DNA of 64,000 bases from Bradysia coprophila (Eukaryota; Arthropoda; Insecta; Diptera; Sciaridae): assembly GCF_014529535.1 (NCBI RefSeq), contig NW_023504022.1, positions 3,778,986 to 3,842,985 on the forward strand, given 5' to 3'. Shown here piece after piece: positions 63,433 through 64,000 of the stretch. The translations under genes and the position numbers were made by a program. Each line of letters begins with the position of its first letter. Position 1 is the stretch's first letter. The notes beneath the pieces are model-generated. The model made no database searches. It was not told where the DNA came from and saw only the letters and a program-made list of their open reading frames with translations.

Positions 63433-64000
63433 GATCGGCTTTATGTTACCTTTGATAGAAGGATAGTTTCAGGCTTTGCTTGGGATCAGGCTTCTCTCCC
63501 TTTGATTTTGGGTGGCTTAGGTATTAGGAAAGTAGAAGATATTGCAGTGCCAGCTTATCTGTCTTCTGTCTATTCTACTTTAGAGTTATCAAATGAGATT
63601 TTGAGAAACTTCAGTTTTCCAATGATCGATTCAAATATTTTAGAATTAATTGAGGAAATTCCTCGAGATTTCGTTCCAGAGAATGATGAAAAGAAAAAGA
63701 AACAAAAGAATTGGGATCTGCCAAGGATTAACAGTAGGTTTGACGAGATGTTTGCATCTAGTGAACCCGTTGCTCGTGCAAGCCTACTTGCGTCATCAAC
63801 TAAAGAATCTTCAAAGTGGCTGCAAGTAGTTCCATCGAGCCAATTGGGTTTACTCTTAGATAATAACTCCGCTAGAATTGCTGCTGGTCTTCGTTTGGGT
63901 TCTAATTTATGTGAGGAACATAGATGTGGTTGTGGCGAAATGGTCAAAAAGGATGGTTTACATGGTCTTTCATGCAAGAGGATAACAAAAGCCAAAATAG
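63433..64000 (+). mobile_element. Non-LTR retrotransposon ORF, C-terminal part, cut by the window end
   Basis: An open frame without a start Met runs to the edge. It contains WDQASLPLILGGLGIR, then PAYLSSVYSTL, a long charged linker, and LGSNLCEEHRCGCGE with GLHGLSCKR. This order is typical of the region after the reverse-transcriptase domain in non-LTR (LINE-type) elements, where a Cys-rich motif follows. A stop lies just upstream in this frame (63430-63432), so the element is either 5'-broken here or shifted. The clade is not assigned. Confidence 0.7.

Overview
The window is AT-rich eukaryotic DNA, almost certainly from an insect and probably a fly (Diptera). Its genes have GT-AG introns, most of them 58-110 bp. 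They include an insect ionotropic chemoreceptor, a Rab11 close to fly Rab11, a MIER1-type ELM2-SANT protein, an eIF4G and a TACO1/YebC protein. Nothing bacterial, viral or CRISPR-like was seen. I cannot fix the family of fly from the sequence alone.

Layout. 1-2.4 kb: nested miniature inverted-repeat elements. 2.55-3.58 kb (+): TACO1-like mitochondrial translation activator, 4 exons. 4-8 kb: dispersed repeats with CGTACGAAGTAC ends, plus a small FUN14-domain-like gene (5.66-6.01 kb, -). 8.3-13.5 kb: a dense run of palindromic elements. 13.76-18.52 kb (+): an ionotropic receptor gene split by a 3-kb Foldback-like element that carries a 41-bp hairpin array. 18.6-25.5 kb: more elements, including a hAT-type insertion inside a long-TIR element, a GGCAG-rich satellite and a probable retrocopied gene fragment. 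25.5-28.7 kb: coding-like exons and decayed fragments I cannot name. 29.18-31.25 kb (+): a ten-exon gene for a predicted secreted ankyrin-repeat protein. 31.3-38.7 kb: mostly non-coding. 38.72-45.06 kb (+): eIF4G, 8 coding exons. 48.96-50.61 kb (-): MIER1-like, 4 exons. 50.6-55.4 kb: intergenic, with a miniature element and a second Foldback-like element. 55.43-60.96 kb (+): Rab11, 4 exons. 63.43-64.0 kb (+): the C-terminal part of a non-LTR retrotransposon ORF running off the window.

The host genes are housekeeping or sensory genes with no operon-like relation to one another. The main structural story is the mobile DNA. Several insertions can be dated relative to each other because target-site duplications (8 bp for hAT-like, 9 bp for Foldback-like, TA for Tc1-like) are readable. 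One insertion splits a receptor gene in frame so that exact excision would restore it. The most unusual items are that receptor insertion, the two Foldback-like elements built from short hairpin arrays, a GC-rich hairpin cluster inside one of them, and the secreted ankyrin gene with a frame-balanced pair of 16- and 17-nt microexons. Exon boundaries were placed by hand from splice sites and reading frame; no alignment or transcript data were available.
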